Shown here piece after piece: positions 9,495-18,024 of a stretch of DNA of 50,000 nucleotides. Position 1 is the first letter of the stretch. Every line of letters starts with the position of its first letter. Source of the DNA: Symbiodinium natans (lineage: Eukaryota > Sar > Dinophyceae > Suessiales > Symbiodiniaceae); contig CAJNDS010000048.1 of the NCBI GenBank assembly GCA_905221605.1, forward strand, positions 67,501 to 117,500. Direction: 5' to 3'. The notes beneath the pieces are model-generated. The model did not search any database and was not told the origin of the DNA. It saw only the letters and a program-made list of their open reading frames with translations. The translations under genes and the position numbers were made by a program.

Positions 9495-10358
9495 ATGGAT
9501 CGCTTTACACCAGCTCAGAGCCGTGACGTGGACTTTAGCACGTATCGCACGTGGCTGAGTCTGCAGCTGGTTCTTGAAACCTTGTGGAATGGGTTGCAGA
9601 AGGAGCAACTTTATCTGCCACTTTCATCGCCGGCGGAAATGTTTCAGAAGCTTTATCCTTTGATCCAGTATGCGGCCACTTTGGGACTTTATACACCTCC
9701 TGAGTTGGAGGTGCTGCAGAGGACTTTTGTGGGGTTCTGGACACCGGAACGCCCCACTTTTCGGCAGGATTGGGTTCCTTTTCAGCTGTGGCTTACTCTA
9801 CCTACAGGACTTTGGTTGATGGTTGCATCTGCAGCTCAGAGGTCAGGAAACTTTGTCTTGCCATCTGCAGCAATGGTGGGAACTATGGTGGATTGCCTGA
9901 ACCTCACTTTGTCTCCGAGATCGTCACTTTTATTTTGGTCATTTGGACTGTCTATCTCCTTGCAACAGGGACTTGATCGTGTGACTTTTATGCCAGGAGA
10001 GCAGTTGATCACGATTGGAGTCCGACTTTTGCTACAAGACTTTACTCGGTTAATCACCATCAATGGAAATCGTCTATGGAATAGGCGATATGTGGATTAC
10101 TTTCTCAAAGTTCAGAGCCTGAACTTTATGTGGGAGCCTACTTGCCGAACGATTGTCACTTTGTTGCACCGCATTCACCCGTACGAGCTTTGTGACAATC
10201 TCAACACCTACTTTGACAGGCCTGACTGCAGGCACTCGCGCCTTATGCACCTCCCACTTTTATCTCGGCTGTACCAAGAGCTCTCAAACTTTCCAGACGA
10301 GGGCGTTGCGCCGATGCACTTGGATATCCCCACTTTGCGTCGTGGCTCCAGGATGTGA
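9495..10358 (+). CDS. Unrecognised second ORF of the retrotransposon
   Basis: A 287-codon ATG-to-stop frame lies between Gag-Pol and the 3' LTR, in the same orientation. I do not recognise the family. The protein is rich in Leu, Phe, Trp and Tyr, with a hydrophobic stretch around residues 97-115 (WLTLPTGLWLMVASAA) and another around 144-155 (SLLFWSFGLSIS). It has no zinc knuckle, protease or polymerase motif. Its position is that of the extra or env-like ORF of some copia elements, but I see no signal peptide, so an envelope role is not supported. It has 21 ACTTT motifs in 864 bases, so it evolved with the element or was adapted to it. It could also be a captured host sequence. Confidence 0.6.
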   Translation: MDRFTPAQSRDVDFSTYRTWLSLQLVLETLWNGLQKEQLYLPLSSPAEMFQKLYPLIQYAATLGLYTPPELEVLQRTFVGFWTPERPTFRQDWVPFQLWLTLPTGLWLMVASAAQRSGNFVLPSAAMVGTMVDCLNLTLSPRSSLLFWSFGLSISLQQGLDRVTFMPGEQLITIGVRLLLQDFTRLITINGNRLWNRRYVDYFLKVQSLNFMWEPTCRTIVTLLHRIHPYELCDNLNTYFDRPDCRHSRLMHLPLLSRLYQELSNFPDEGVAPMHLDIPTLRRGSRM

Positions 10359-10669
10359 AGATGTGCCACTTTTCGAGTCGCTGCATTTCGATATGCCGAC
10401 TTTGGGCACTTTGGTATTTCAGACAGCCAGAATCGCTGCACTTTGGGCCGATTCATAATACCTTTCGCAAGCACCACAACTTTGAAGAGCACAACGATCT
10501 TTTTAACAGCCACTTTGAAGATGGCAGCTTTTGCGAATCAGCTGATTCCCCCGACTTTCGAGTAAAACATTTCTTCGAACTTTGTTTGCTGATATTGTGG
10601 TTCGTACTTTGAAGCGGGTGTGTGATTGAGTGTGGACGAAAGTTAAAGCAACTTTAGTCCAAGGAGGCG
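10359..10669 (+). other. 3' untranslated part and polypurine tract of the retrotransposon
   Basis: About 310 bp without a long frame but with eleven ACTTT motifs. It ends in AAGGAGGCG (10661-10669) directly before the LTR, the position and composition expected for the plus-strand primer, although the final CG is not purine-only. Confidence 0.65.
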
Positions 10670-10871
10670 TGTGAAATTATAATCACACTTTTCCTCCCCA
10701 GATGAGCCCTACTCATGATCTGCCACTTTGGTGGCTCAAGCACAACTTTGCCCAGAGAGAAAAGGCCGAGGCATCATAGGAACTTTGCAGTTCAAGGAGT
10801 TGAGGTTGGCTGAGGTTGCACGATCACTTTAGGGTTGTTTGTGTAGACTTTGGCTACCTCGCAATTTCGCA
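10670..10871 (+). repeat. 3' long terminal repeat
   Basis: 202 bp, apparently identical to 2725-2926, starting TGTGAAATTATAATCACAC and ending AATTTCGCA. The (GTTT)n tract resumes immediately at 10872 with GTTTG, matching the five bases before the 5' LTR. Confidence 0.93.
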
Positions 10872-11170
10872 GTTTGTTTGTTTGTGTGTTTGCGCGTTTG
10901 TGTGTGTGTGTGTGTCTGTTTGTTTGTGTATTTGTATGTTTGTTTGTTTGTTTCTCTGTTTTTTTGTTTGTGTCTTTGTTTGTTTTTTGTTTGTTTGTTG
11001 GTGTGTGTCTTTGTTTGTTTGTGTGCTTGTTGGTTTGTTTGTTTGTTTGTTCGTTTGTGTGTTTGTTTGTTTGTTTGCTTGTTTGTGTGTTTGTTTGTTG
11101 TTGTGTGTTGTTTGTTTGTTTGCTTGCATGCTTGCTTGTTTTTTTGTTTGTGTGTGTGTCTGTCTGTCTG
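10872..11170. repeat. (GTTT)n microsatellite, right part
   Basis: Continuation of the tract that ends at 2724, with GTGT, CTTG and TTTT variants. The long Cys/Val/Phe frames and their Thr/Lys/Gln reverse frames are repeat artefacts. Confidence 0.93.
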
Positions 11171-11758
11171 AGGGTGTGTTCGTGCGCATGCCATACCGCA
11201 GAATACCCCCGGCTGTCTGGCTTTTGCGGTCCCATCTTTCCTGAGCCGCATATCCTCAGGAATCCTAAGGCTCACAAGCCTAAGCACAGGTTGCGTCGAG
11301 TTTACAATATGAGTTAAGCCGTTCTCAGCTCATTTCTCAGAGAGCTACGAGTATCTCCAACAGCCTTCTGACCGAATTCTGCTATCTGCTCGGAGAAGAC
11401 AGTGGAGTAGACCATGCGTCAGGTCAGCATTCGACACAGCCATCCAGCTTTCTCAAAGCATCTTTGTTTGCTGATCTCAACTGCCTTGCTGCACATGGTT
11501 GAGAGCAGCAGTTGTTTGTGGAAGGAAGGTGAGTTTAGTCATCATCGTGTTACCACTAGTTAAACTGCCGGCTTTGGCGATATACCATGTGTCCTCATTG
11601 TATATATATATATATGTACATATACATCTGTATACCTCATACCCTTCAACCACAAGCAGGTTAGTGGTTTGAGAGTGAACGATGCACTCATTTCTGCAAA
11701 ACACAGGCTGGGGATCCCAACCACACAAGTCCTCTGAAGCTCACGAGCCAACGCCCAG
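11171..11758. other. Stretch without a recognisable gene
   Basis: No domain is visible. A short TATATATA run lies near 11600-11616. Confidence 0.5.
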
Positions 11759-12012
11759 GCTCTTCCTCAAACCACGGGACGCTGAGCGACCTCATGGCCT
11801 TCATTGAGCACAACCCGAAAGAATTTCAGCTGATGATCGACCTCCTCCGACAGCAGGATACGATCAAGATGAGCGCAATAGATGCCAAGGAGGCCAAGGC
11901 ACAGGATGGGTGTAGACCCTCTAGGCTGCCTGTGAACCATTATGTGGCAGAAGACTTTGCCAGGAATGCTAAGGCCGCTAAGGGACAGCGGAAGAGCAGG
12001 CCGGTGCGTCAG
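11759..12012 (+). CDS. Possible internal exon, function unknown
   Basis: A frame stays open from a candidate acceptor (CGCCCAG, ending 11758) to a candidate donor CAG|GTAACC at 12012/12013, and the exon ends in phase 0. It contains an amphipathic, charged segment (MAFIEHNPKEFQLMIDLLRQ, starting 11794) followed by a Lys/Ala-rich part, which looks like real protein. I recognise no family. The ATG at 11794 may be internal to the exon. Confidence 0.4.
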
Positions 12013-12330
12013 GTAACCAGAGCTTGCTCTTCAAGTTTCGATGACCTCAGTGCACAACGAGGGTCCCCGAAGAGTCAAGGCGGAATAAGTCAAATCGTCT
12101 CACTTTAGTCCAGCATTTTTTGAAGTTTTCCATCCACTTTGTGTATGATCGTCACAGACTTTTGCGTGAGGAGGCTTAGATTCCTCTTCGCTGCACATGG
12201 GGTTGGCTTGAAGCGAGAGCTTGGCTCCACAAACCTTCACTTGCAGTTTGATCTAACTGTCGGCACGTACTTGACCCCAGCTACTCACAGTATGTATTTG
12301 GATGTTCTCCTCCTTTTCAGCAGTTCCTCA
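12013..12330. other. Stretch without a recognisable gene
   Basis: Probably intronic if the upstream exon is real. Three ACTTT motifs within 57 bases (12102, 12136, 12158), with a fourth at 11954, recall the retrotransposon, but no longer similarity is visible. Confidence 0.4.
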
Positions 12331-12395
12331 TAGGAATTCTAATAGGGGTTTCCATCATCCCGATTAAGGAATGGCAGTACAGGGGGGAACATCCC
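12331..12395. mobile_element. Family F1 element, right half
   Basis: Ends GTACAGGGGGGAACATCCC preceded by ATTAAGGA, matching the right arm of the F1 copies at 1361 and 33692. No left arm is visible, so the copy is truncated or diverged. Confidence 0.5.
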
Positions 12396-12471
12396 AGAGT
12401 ATAAGCGGGCTGTGTTTAGATCAAAGACCGCGATTCAGAATCAAGGCCCGTCCACCAAGCTTCGTGGGGCA

Positions 12472-12540
12472 GGGTCGAGAGAACATCACGTTAAGCGTCG
12501 AGCAAACATCACGTAAAAGACCCCAGTGCGCATCCATCTC
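12472..12540. mobile_element. Partial copy of inverted-repeat family F9
   Basis: GGTCGAGAGAACATCACG and TTAAG followed by AGTGCGCATCC match the arm of the complete element at 13850-13981. A short internal repeat of ACATCACGT suggests rearrangement. Confidence 0.5.
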
Positions 12541-12825
12541 CAAGTCGGCCCCCCCCCCCCCCAGGCTGCCTGCCATGCATGTTTGGGACCCTGCAAAACG
12601 CATTTGGTGTTTTTATGCCTTGCAAGTGGCGGGGCTTCCCGCAATGCATTTTCCGGTTGCAGGAAAATCCATGGGGCCCCCCCGGGCGCCACGAGACACC
12701 AGAGGTAAGGCAGTGGTGCTTCCGAAGGCTTCCCATGCATTTTCCAGCCCCCCGCAAAATGCATAAGGGCCCTGCTTCAACTGTGTACGGGTAGGAAAGC
12801 TCCAAAAGCAACGTTCAAAAGCAAC

Positions 12826-13570
12826 GTTTCAAACCCCTAAACCCCAAACCCTGAAAGTGCCTTATTTTGAAAAATCAAGCAAACCCTAAGAAGTACGAAA
12901 GAATGTCCTCAACCCTGAACATCAAAAAGCCCTAAACCCCTAAACGGCCCCTAAACTCGCAACCCTAAACACGTTAACCCCAAACCCTGAAAGTGTCTTT
13001 TTTTGACAAGCAGACCCTAAAGAGAACAACTGTCCTAAACCCTGAACCCCTAAACAGCCCCTAAACCCTAAACACCTAAACTGTCTTTTTCCAACCCTAA
13101 GGACACGAATTACTGTCCTAAACCCTGAACCCCAAAGCTCTAAACCCCTAAACAGCCCCTAAACTCTAAACACCTAAATTGTCTGGGCCGCGCAGCCCCA
13201 AGAATAAGACCTAAACCCTAAACCCTATATTTTTCATTTTTAGCACGAGCAAACCCTGAGGAGTACGAAAAGCGGTCCCTAAACCCTGAACCCCAAGCCC
13301 TAAACCCTGAAAGTGTCTCTTTTTTTAAACAAGCAAACCCTAAGGAGTACGAAAACTGTCCTAAACCCTGAACCCCAAGCCCTAAACCCCTAAACAGCCC
13401 CTAAACCCTGAACACCTAAATTGTCTGGGCCTTGCAGCCCCAAGAATAAAACCTAAACCCTATATTTTTGCTTTTTAATGCGAGCAAACCCTGAGCAGTA
13501 CGAAAAACTGTCCCTAAACCCTGAACCCCAAGCCCTAATCCCTTAAACCCTAGCCCCTGAAAGTGTCTCT
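12826..13570. repeat. Higher-order repeat built on telomere-like units
   Basis: Degenerate CCCTAAA, CCCTGAA and CCCCAAA units are organised into larger repeats. Each contains CCTGAAAGTGTCTTTTT, then AAGCAAACCCTAAGGAGTACGAAA, then ACTGTCCTAAACCCTGAACCCC, then TTGTCTGGGCC(G/T)(C/T)GCAGCCCCAAGAATAA in partly repeated order. About four imperfect rounds are seen. No coding potential is visible. Confidence 0.75.
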
Positions 13571-13827
13571 TTGTTAACAAACAAAGCCAAAGCTCAACAA
13601 GAAACCGAATGAGTTGGTTACAATAAGGATAAAGTAAGCAACCAAATACAAACATGGAAAAAACAAACTGCCATTTTTACATAACAACCCAAAAAGCATA
13701 ACCGACAACAAAACCAAAAAATAGACACGAAAAAAGCATGGGAAGGCATTGCAGAAACCAAGGGGTTGCAAGATAAAAAAGGAGGGCGCGCACTGGAGTC
13801 TTAGCACGGCGTTTTTTTTTTTGACAC
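13571..13827. other. AT-rich stretch without a recognisable gene
   Basis: A-rich sequence on the + strand. The hydrophobic frames on the - strand follow from the base bias and are not called. Confidence 0.4.
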
Positions 13828-13849
13828 GGGGGGGGGGGGGGGGGGGGGG

Positions 13850-13981
13850 GGGGGGTCGAAAAAGCCTTCACGTTAAGACTCGAGTGCGCATCCCAGGGCG
13901 CACACTCGACGGAGAACCCCCGTTAGAACCACCTGTAGGATGCCACACTCGAGTCTTAACGTGATGTTTTCTCGACCCCCC
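13850..13981. mobile_element. Inverted-repeat element F9 with expanded poly-G end
   Basis: The arms of about 44 bp are inverted copies: GGGGGGTCGA...CACGTTAAGACTCGAGTG on the left and CACTCGAGTCTTAACGTG...TCGACCCCCC on the right. The left G run has grown to 28 G (13828-13855) while the right arm keeps six C. The interior is about 45 bp and non-coding. Confidence 0.8.
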
Positions 13982-14525
13982 TTCACAAGCTTCGTTGTCA
14001 GAGTCCTGTGCCATAAACCCTAAACCCTGAACTCATGAACTGATACACCCTAAACCCTAAACCCTACATGTAGGATCCGAAGCCTGCCAATCCCTCCAGG
14101 CCGGGAGAGCTGGGCAAAGACATGACTCCGATGTCCAATCTTCTCCTAAACCCTAGACCTGCCACTAAACCCTAAACTTGGGATGTTCACCATGAGAACC
14201 ACCCGCATGCCAGCTAGCCGCTGACCCAGCAGTGAGATAGCAAAAGGAGAAGGTGTGGCAAGAGAGCTGACATCGGGCACCGCAAACTCACGCTCAGCGG
14301 GACAGCGTGCTCGTCGGCTCTATCAGCGACGGTCTTCCCAAGCCACCGGCACAATGAAACAAAGTAGGTAGCGAGCTGCAGACGCCGCCATAGCCCAGCT
14401 ATTTTTGCGACTGACATCTTTGTGCATGTGTACAGCGTTCGAGCAAAGTTGTGGCAATGGTACCACATACTGCTCACTTTTGTATGTGCAACCCCGGGTA
14501 CCGGGCGCAGTAATTCTTACATTAA
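13982..14525. other. Stretch without a recognisable gene
   Basis: Contains small CCCTAAA blocks near 14012-14070 and 14145-14175. Open frames on both strands give no recognisable protein. Confidence 0.4.
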
Positions 14526-14573
14526 GTCGGAAACGCCGCGACACGTGGAAGTTCTCCAAGATTCTTCGTTCAG
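14526..14573 (+). CDS. Possible exon before introner-like element
   Basis: Sixteen open codons (ending FFVQ) run from just after an in-frame TAA to the donor CAG|GTAGGCC at 14573/14574. The reading phase continues exactly into the open frame beyond the element at 14668. Identity is unknown. Confidence 0.4.
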
Positions 14574-14667
14574 GTAGGCCCTCGGGACATTTTGTAGTTT
14601 CTTTTTTTGGGTTTAAGAGGACAATTTATATAGGAATATTTTCAGAGGGAGTTAAGGGCCATCCTAG
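14574..14667 (+). mobile_element. Introner-like element, family F4, copy 1
   Basis: 94 bp, starting GTAGGCCCTCGGG and ending GGCCATCCTAG. It shares TTTAAGAGGA, AGGAATATTTT, CAGAGGG and the CATCCTAG end with the copy at 24431. It starts with GT, ends with AG and lies between two segments that are open in the same phase, as expected of an intron created by an introner. Confidence 0.6.
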
Positions 14668-14853
14668 TTCGTGTCTCCTGATGGATCGCCTCCTTCTTAT
14701 CATCTTTGGGGCATCGCAGCAGCTGTGCCTCCTTTGGTCCAGCGGAAGTCGTCAGAACCACTTTTTGATGGTCAGGGGCTGCTTAGGGACGAAGGAACGA
14801 AGGCTTGCCCCAAACCTGTGCTTCAGATGGTATTTTGTTGGAGGGGCTCCTAA
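14668..14853 (+). CDS. Possible exon after introner-like element
   Basis: 61 open codons to TAA with protein-like composition (FVSPDGSPPSYHLWGIAAAV and a segment with KSSEPLFDGQGLL). The stop is formed just as the telomere-like block begins, so the true exon may end earlier. No family is recognised. Confidence 0.45.
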   Translation, partial: FVSPDGSPPSYHLWGIAAAVPPLVQRKSSEPLFDGQGLLRDEGTKACPKPVLQMVFCWRGS

Positions 14854-14955
14854 ACCTGAAACCCTAAACCCTAAAGCCTAAGCCCTAAACCCTAAACCCG
14901 AAACCCTCAACCCTAAGCCCTAAGCCCTAAACCCTAAACCCTAAACCCTAAACCA
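14854..14955. repeat. Telomere-like CCCTAAA block
   Basis: Roughly fourteen CCCTAAA/CCCTAAG units. The next 95 bases (14957-15050) are open in one + frame with a basic then hydrophobic composition and could be an exon. I do not call it. Confidence 0.85.
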
Positions 14956-15050
14956 AATATGCAAGCACAGACGGCAGAAGGGAATCAGGGAGGCCACAGG
15001 ATCGCTGCTGCTACCGAGGGCGGATGATTTGTTTCCAGGGTTCAGCTTGG

Positions 15051-15405
15051 CCCTAAACCCTAAACCCTAAACCCTAAACCCTAAACCCTAAACCCTAAAC
15101 TCCAAACCCGCAACTCTAAACCCTCAACCCTGGAAGACACCGCAGATTTAAAAGGCCTCAGACCAAGCCTGAGCTGAGACGTCAACAAGGCAAAAGGCTC
15201 CTGTGCTAGGGTTTCGGGCGGGTTTCGGGTTTAGGGTTTTGGGTTTGGGGTTGGGGTTCAGGGTTTAGGGTTTAGGGTTTAGGGTTTAGGGTTTAGGGTT
15301 TAGGGTTCAGGGTTCAGGGTTCAGGGTTCAGGGTTCAGGGTTCAGGGTTCAGGGTTCAGGGTTCAGGGTTCAGGGTTCAGGGTTCAGGGTTCAGGTTTGG
15401 GGTTG
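15051..15405. repeat. Telomere-like blocks in opposite orientations
   Basis: CCCTAAA units (15051-15127) are followed, after about 80 bases, by GGGTTTA units and then at least ten TTCAGGG variants (15209-15400). The orientation flips between the two blocks, and the TTCAGGG variant is homogenised over about 100 bp, suggesting local amplification. The intervening 15133-15209 is open and basic. Confidence 0.88.
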
Positions 15406-15956
15406 AGTTTAGAGCCCCGAGGCCCTTTAAACCTTAACAAGATGCTGAGTTTCCACTTTCATGACACTGTGCCTTCAAGTCGTTTCCCTCCAATACCTTG
15501 CCCCCCCTCCCGTCCCCTTGCAAAGTTCCCCCTAACGCTCTCACGGTGTCTATTCTCTCCCGTGCCCTTCCACTTGTGCCCGCTTTGGCTCAAGCATCGG
15601 GTGGCTTGTGTTTGATGACTTCCGACATCCACTTCACTCACTGATCCTGCCCGTGCGCAAGCCTTAACCTGGAACATCCTGGAACCCAGAGTAGCTTCAG
15701 CAGCCTCGGTCCATTCCGAGAATGGGTTGGCTTGGAGCTTCTAGACCGCGACGAGCCGCGAGTGCTCACAGCCTTGGGAGGATCGGCGTCCAGCTTGTGG
15801 GCATTTGAGTAGGGTTTGGGGGGGGGGTTGCCAAAGTAGAATTATGCAGGGGCCATAAGGGAATACCATTCGTAGTTCTTCCGACCCCTACATTGCGCGG
15901 GCGCTTGTGCCCAATGTGTAGTGAGTGCCGCTGCCTTGAAGCTAAGGATTTTGTGG
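15406..15956. other. Stretch without a recognisable gene
   Basis: Mixed sequence with a C/T-rich part (15480-15570). TTTGGCTCAAG at 15584-15594 matches the 3' end of the dinoflagellate spliced leader but may be chance. Nothing else is recognised. Confidence 0.5.
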
Positions 15957-16195
15957 CGAAACCCTAAACCCTAAACCCTAAACCCTAAACCCTAAACCCT
16001 AAACCCTAAACCCTAAACCCTAAACCCTAAACCCTAAACCCTAAACCCTAAACCCTAAACCCTAAACCCTAAACCCTAAACCCTAAACCCTAAACCCTAA
16101 ACCCTAAACCCTAAACCCTAAACCCTAAACCCTAAAACCCTAAAACCCTAAACCCTAAACCCTAAAACCCTAAAACCCTAAACCCTAAACCCTAT
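15957..16195. repeat. Longest uninterrupted telomere-like array
   Basis: About 34 units of CCCTAAA, nearly perfect except for four CCCTAAAA variants near the right end. It is internal, with unique sequence on both sides, so it is not a chromosome end in this assembly. Confidence 0.95.
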
Positions 16196-17192
16196 ACAAG
16201 CCCCTAACTGTCCTGCCCCAGACTCCCAAACTTGTTAAAGGGTTTAGGGTTTAGGGTTAGGGTTCAGGGTCTGGGTTTAAGGCTTAGGGTATAAAGACAC
16301 GGGCCGGTGAGGACTGAAAGGTTTTCTTTAAGTGCCCTTTGAATGTAAGATGCTGGGTCGGCAGAGCCTGTGTCGCATGTGTCATCTTTGAGGGGTTCTG
16401 CGGTTCTGGGGCTACGCACCGGGGGTTCCGACCGAAGATCCACGCACGGTCCTCTCCAGGGCAGCCGCTGCTTGTGCGGCTGGCGCCAAGGTGTCTTGGT
16501 CTTGGGGGGGGGGTGCGCTGAGAGACCCATAAAGGTCAGGATCCGCTGGGGGACTTTTTGGGAGCTCGAGGCCTGAGGTTGCAGGAGAAGGGGGCGTGGT
16601 ACAAGGGGAGCCTAGGGGAGACCTTGGGCAGCACAAATCTTCAAGTCCGAGCCAAAGCCACAAGAACCCGAGAACTCCAAGAGGGCCAACTAAGAACTCT
16701 TAAAAGCTCCATCCCAAAAGCACTCGAACGCAGGGGGCACCGCCAAGATTCGATCGGCCAAGCCGGAAGAGGCGCCACGGGCTTGAACCAACATCTCAAG
16801 AAGCGGTGGGTGAGCTCTGGGTTTCCGCTAGGAAAGCGACTCGTTGCACACCATATGCGTTGTCCCATAGCTGTGCCCCTTCCTCATTAGGCTTCTTGCA
16901 GGCTTGATTCACCCAACTCCCGACTCCACGAGTCACCATGCACAGGGTCAAACATCACACGACGGGAAGTCTTGGCCTCTTGGTTGCACTGGGAAGTTTT
17001 GCGGCTGCGGGCTTGGAGCCAGGCTAAGCCATGGGTGCTTGCACGTGGCGCCTAAATGCGCGGGTGAGCTGTTTAGCACAAAGCTACCAGAAACCTATAC
17101 TTGAATCGCTCTGGGGCTTCAGGTGTGTTGCTATCGTGTATTGTCGCCATTATTCCGGGTGTCGGGCACAAGGCGAACAATACCACTGTGGC
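16196..17192. other. Stretch without a recognisable gene
   Basis: Begins with a short TTTAGGG block (16238-16292), so orientation flips relative to the preceding array. The rest is GC-rich with open frames on both strands but no recognisable domain. Confidence 0.5.
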
Positions 17193-17397
17193 ACTAAACC
17201 CTAAACCCTAAGCCCTACACCCTAAACCCTAAACCCCAAACCCTAAACCCTAAACTGCTATGGGAAATCAGGTCCGTGTAGGTGCGGATCAGTCCGGCTC
17301 GTAGCTCCCCCCCCCCTGCGATCCGAGCCACGCAGTAGCGGAGCCGTGGCGTCCGCTCTGCCTAGCAGGTCGCAACCATGTGTGTAGTTGCCGTAGA
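17193..17397. other. Short telomere-like block and unrecognised sequence
   Basis: CCCTAAA/CCCTACA units at 17193-17254, then unrecognised sequence up to the F3 element. Confidence 0.5.
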
Positions 17398-17475
17398 CCT
17401 GGGACCAGTTTTAAGGGTTAGACCTACTAAGTAGGGGTACCTTACTATTACACCGTTGGTAGTCAGGGCCCCAGG
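17398..17475. mobile_element. Inverted-repeat element, family F3, copy 1
   Basis: 78 bp bounded by CCTGGGACC and GGGCCCCAGG. The internal part TAGGGGTACCTTACTATTACACCG matches the two other copies (34554 and, inverted, 35855) over about half its length. It is the shortest copy and carries no telomere-like units. Confidence 0.65.
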
Positions 17476-17798
17476 TATGACATCCTAAACCCTAAGCGCG
17501 AACCCCTAAACCCTAAACCGTACACAGCAATGCGGCTAGCATTGTTAAAGAGACCTGTGGAGGCCATCATAGCAAACCAGCGGACCGACCGGCTTGGCAT
17601 TATGGGTCCAGGGTTTAGGGTCTGGGGTCTAGGGTTCAGGGTCTAGGGTTTAGGGTTTAGGGTTTGGGTTTCTGGAGCAGCTTATGCCCACATCCGTTTT
17701 GCAGGCATAGTTACTTGGAAGTGTGGGCCGTCCCAATCTTGCGCCGCGATTCCCTGCAAATAGGACCCTAAACCCTAAACCCTGAACCTACACCACAA
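17476..17798. other. Telomere-like blocks with unrecognised islands
   Basis: Blocks near 17482-17520, 17606-17670 and 17764-17790, in changing orientation. The island 17531-17610 is open from an ATG, but nothing identifies it. Confidence 0.5.
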
Positions 17799-17897
17799 AC
17801 GGACCTCAGCCCCATGCGAGTCCCGCCTGAGGAGATCGTTCGGAGCGTTCAGACACCAGTGAGGAAACCCTGCAGGCTTGGCAAAAAACTAGCTTAG
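17799..17897 (+). CDS. Possible exon between telomere-like blocks
   Basis: 33 codons ending in TAG, with a charged, protein-like stretch (MRVPPEEIVRSVQTPVRKPC). It is flanked on both sides by telomere-like sequence. No family is recognised. Open length alone is not significant. Confidence 0.3.
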   Translation, partial: TDLSPMRVPPEEIVRSVQTPVRKPCRLGKKLA

Positions 17898-18024
17898 GGT
17901 TTATAGGGTTTAGGGTTTACAGTTTACAGTTTAGGGGTACCAGACTCATACCAGCCGTTCTGAATCACGGCAGTATCAGTTCCAGTGGCATTACGAAGGC
18001 ATCCATCCTTCATCTTAGTCCCCT

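Larger units (their letters stand above)
2725..10871 (+). mobile_element. Complete Ty1/copia LTR retrotransposon
   Basis: An 8,147-bp element contains, in order, 5' LTR, primer-binding site, fused Gag-Pol frame, 580-bp spacer, a second frame, a purine-rich tract and 3' LTR. The order protease, integrase, reverse transcriptase, RNase H is diagnostic of copia rather than gypsy elements. The two 202-bp LTRs appear identical base for base, which means a recent insertion. The element lies in a (GTTT)n tract. Across its whole length the + strand carries ACTTT about once per 53 bp. One apparent defect is a Gly in place of the third integrase catalytic residue. Confidence 0.95.

Noticed and set aside
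9495-10358. Viral envelope protein for the second retrotransposon frame
   Set aside because: There is no signal peptide, furin-like site or clear C-terminal membrane anchor. Position alone does not justify the name.
15957-16195. A true chromosome end at the longest CCCTAAA array
   Set aside because: Unique sequence continues on both sides and many similar arrays exist in both orientations. An internal array is the simpler reading.
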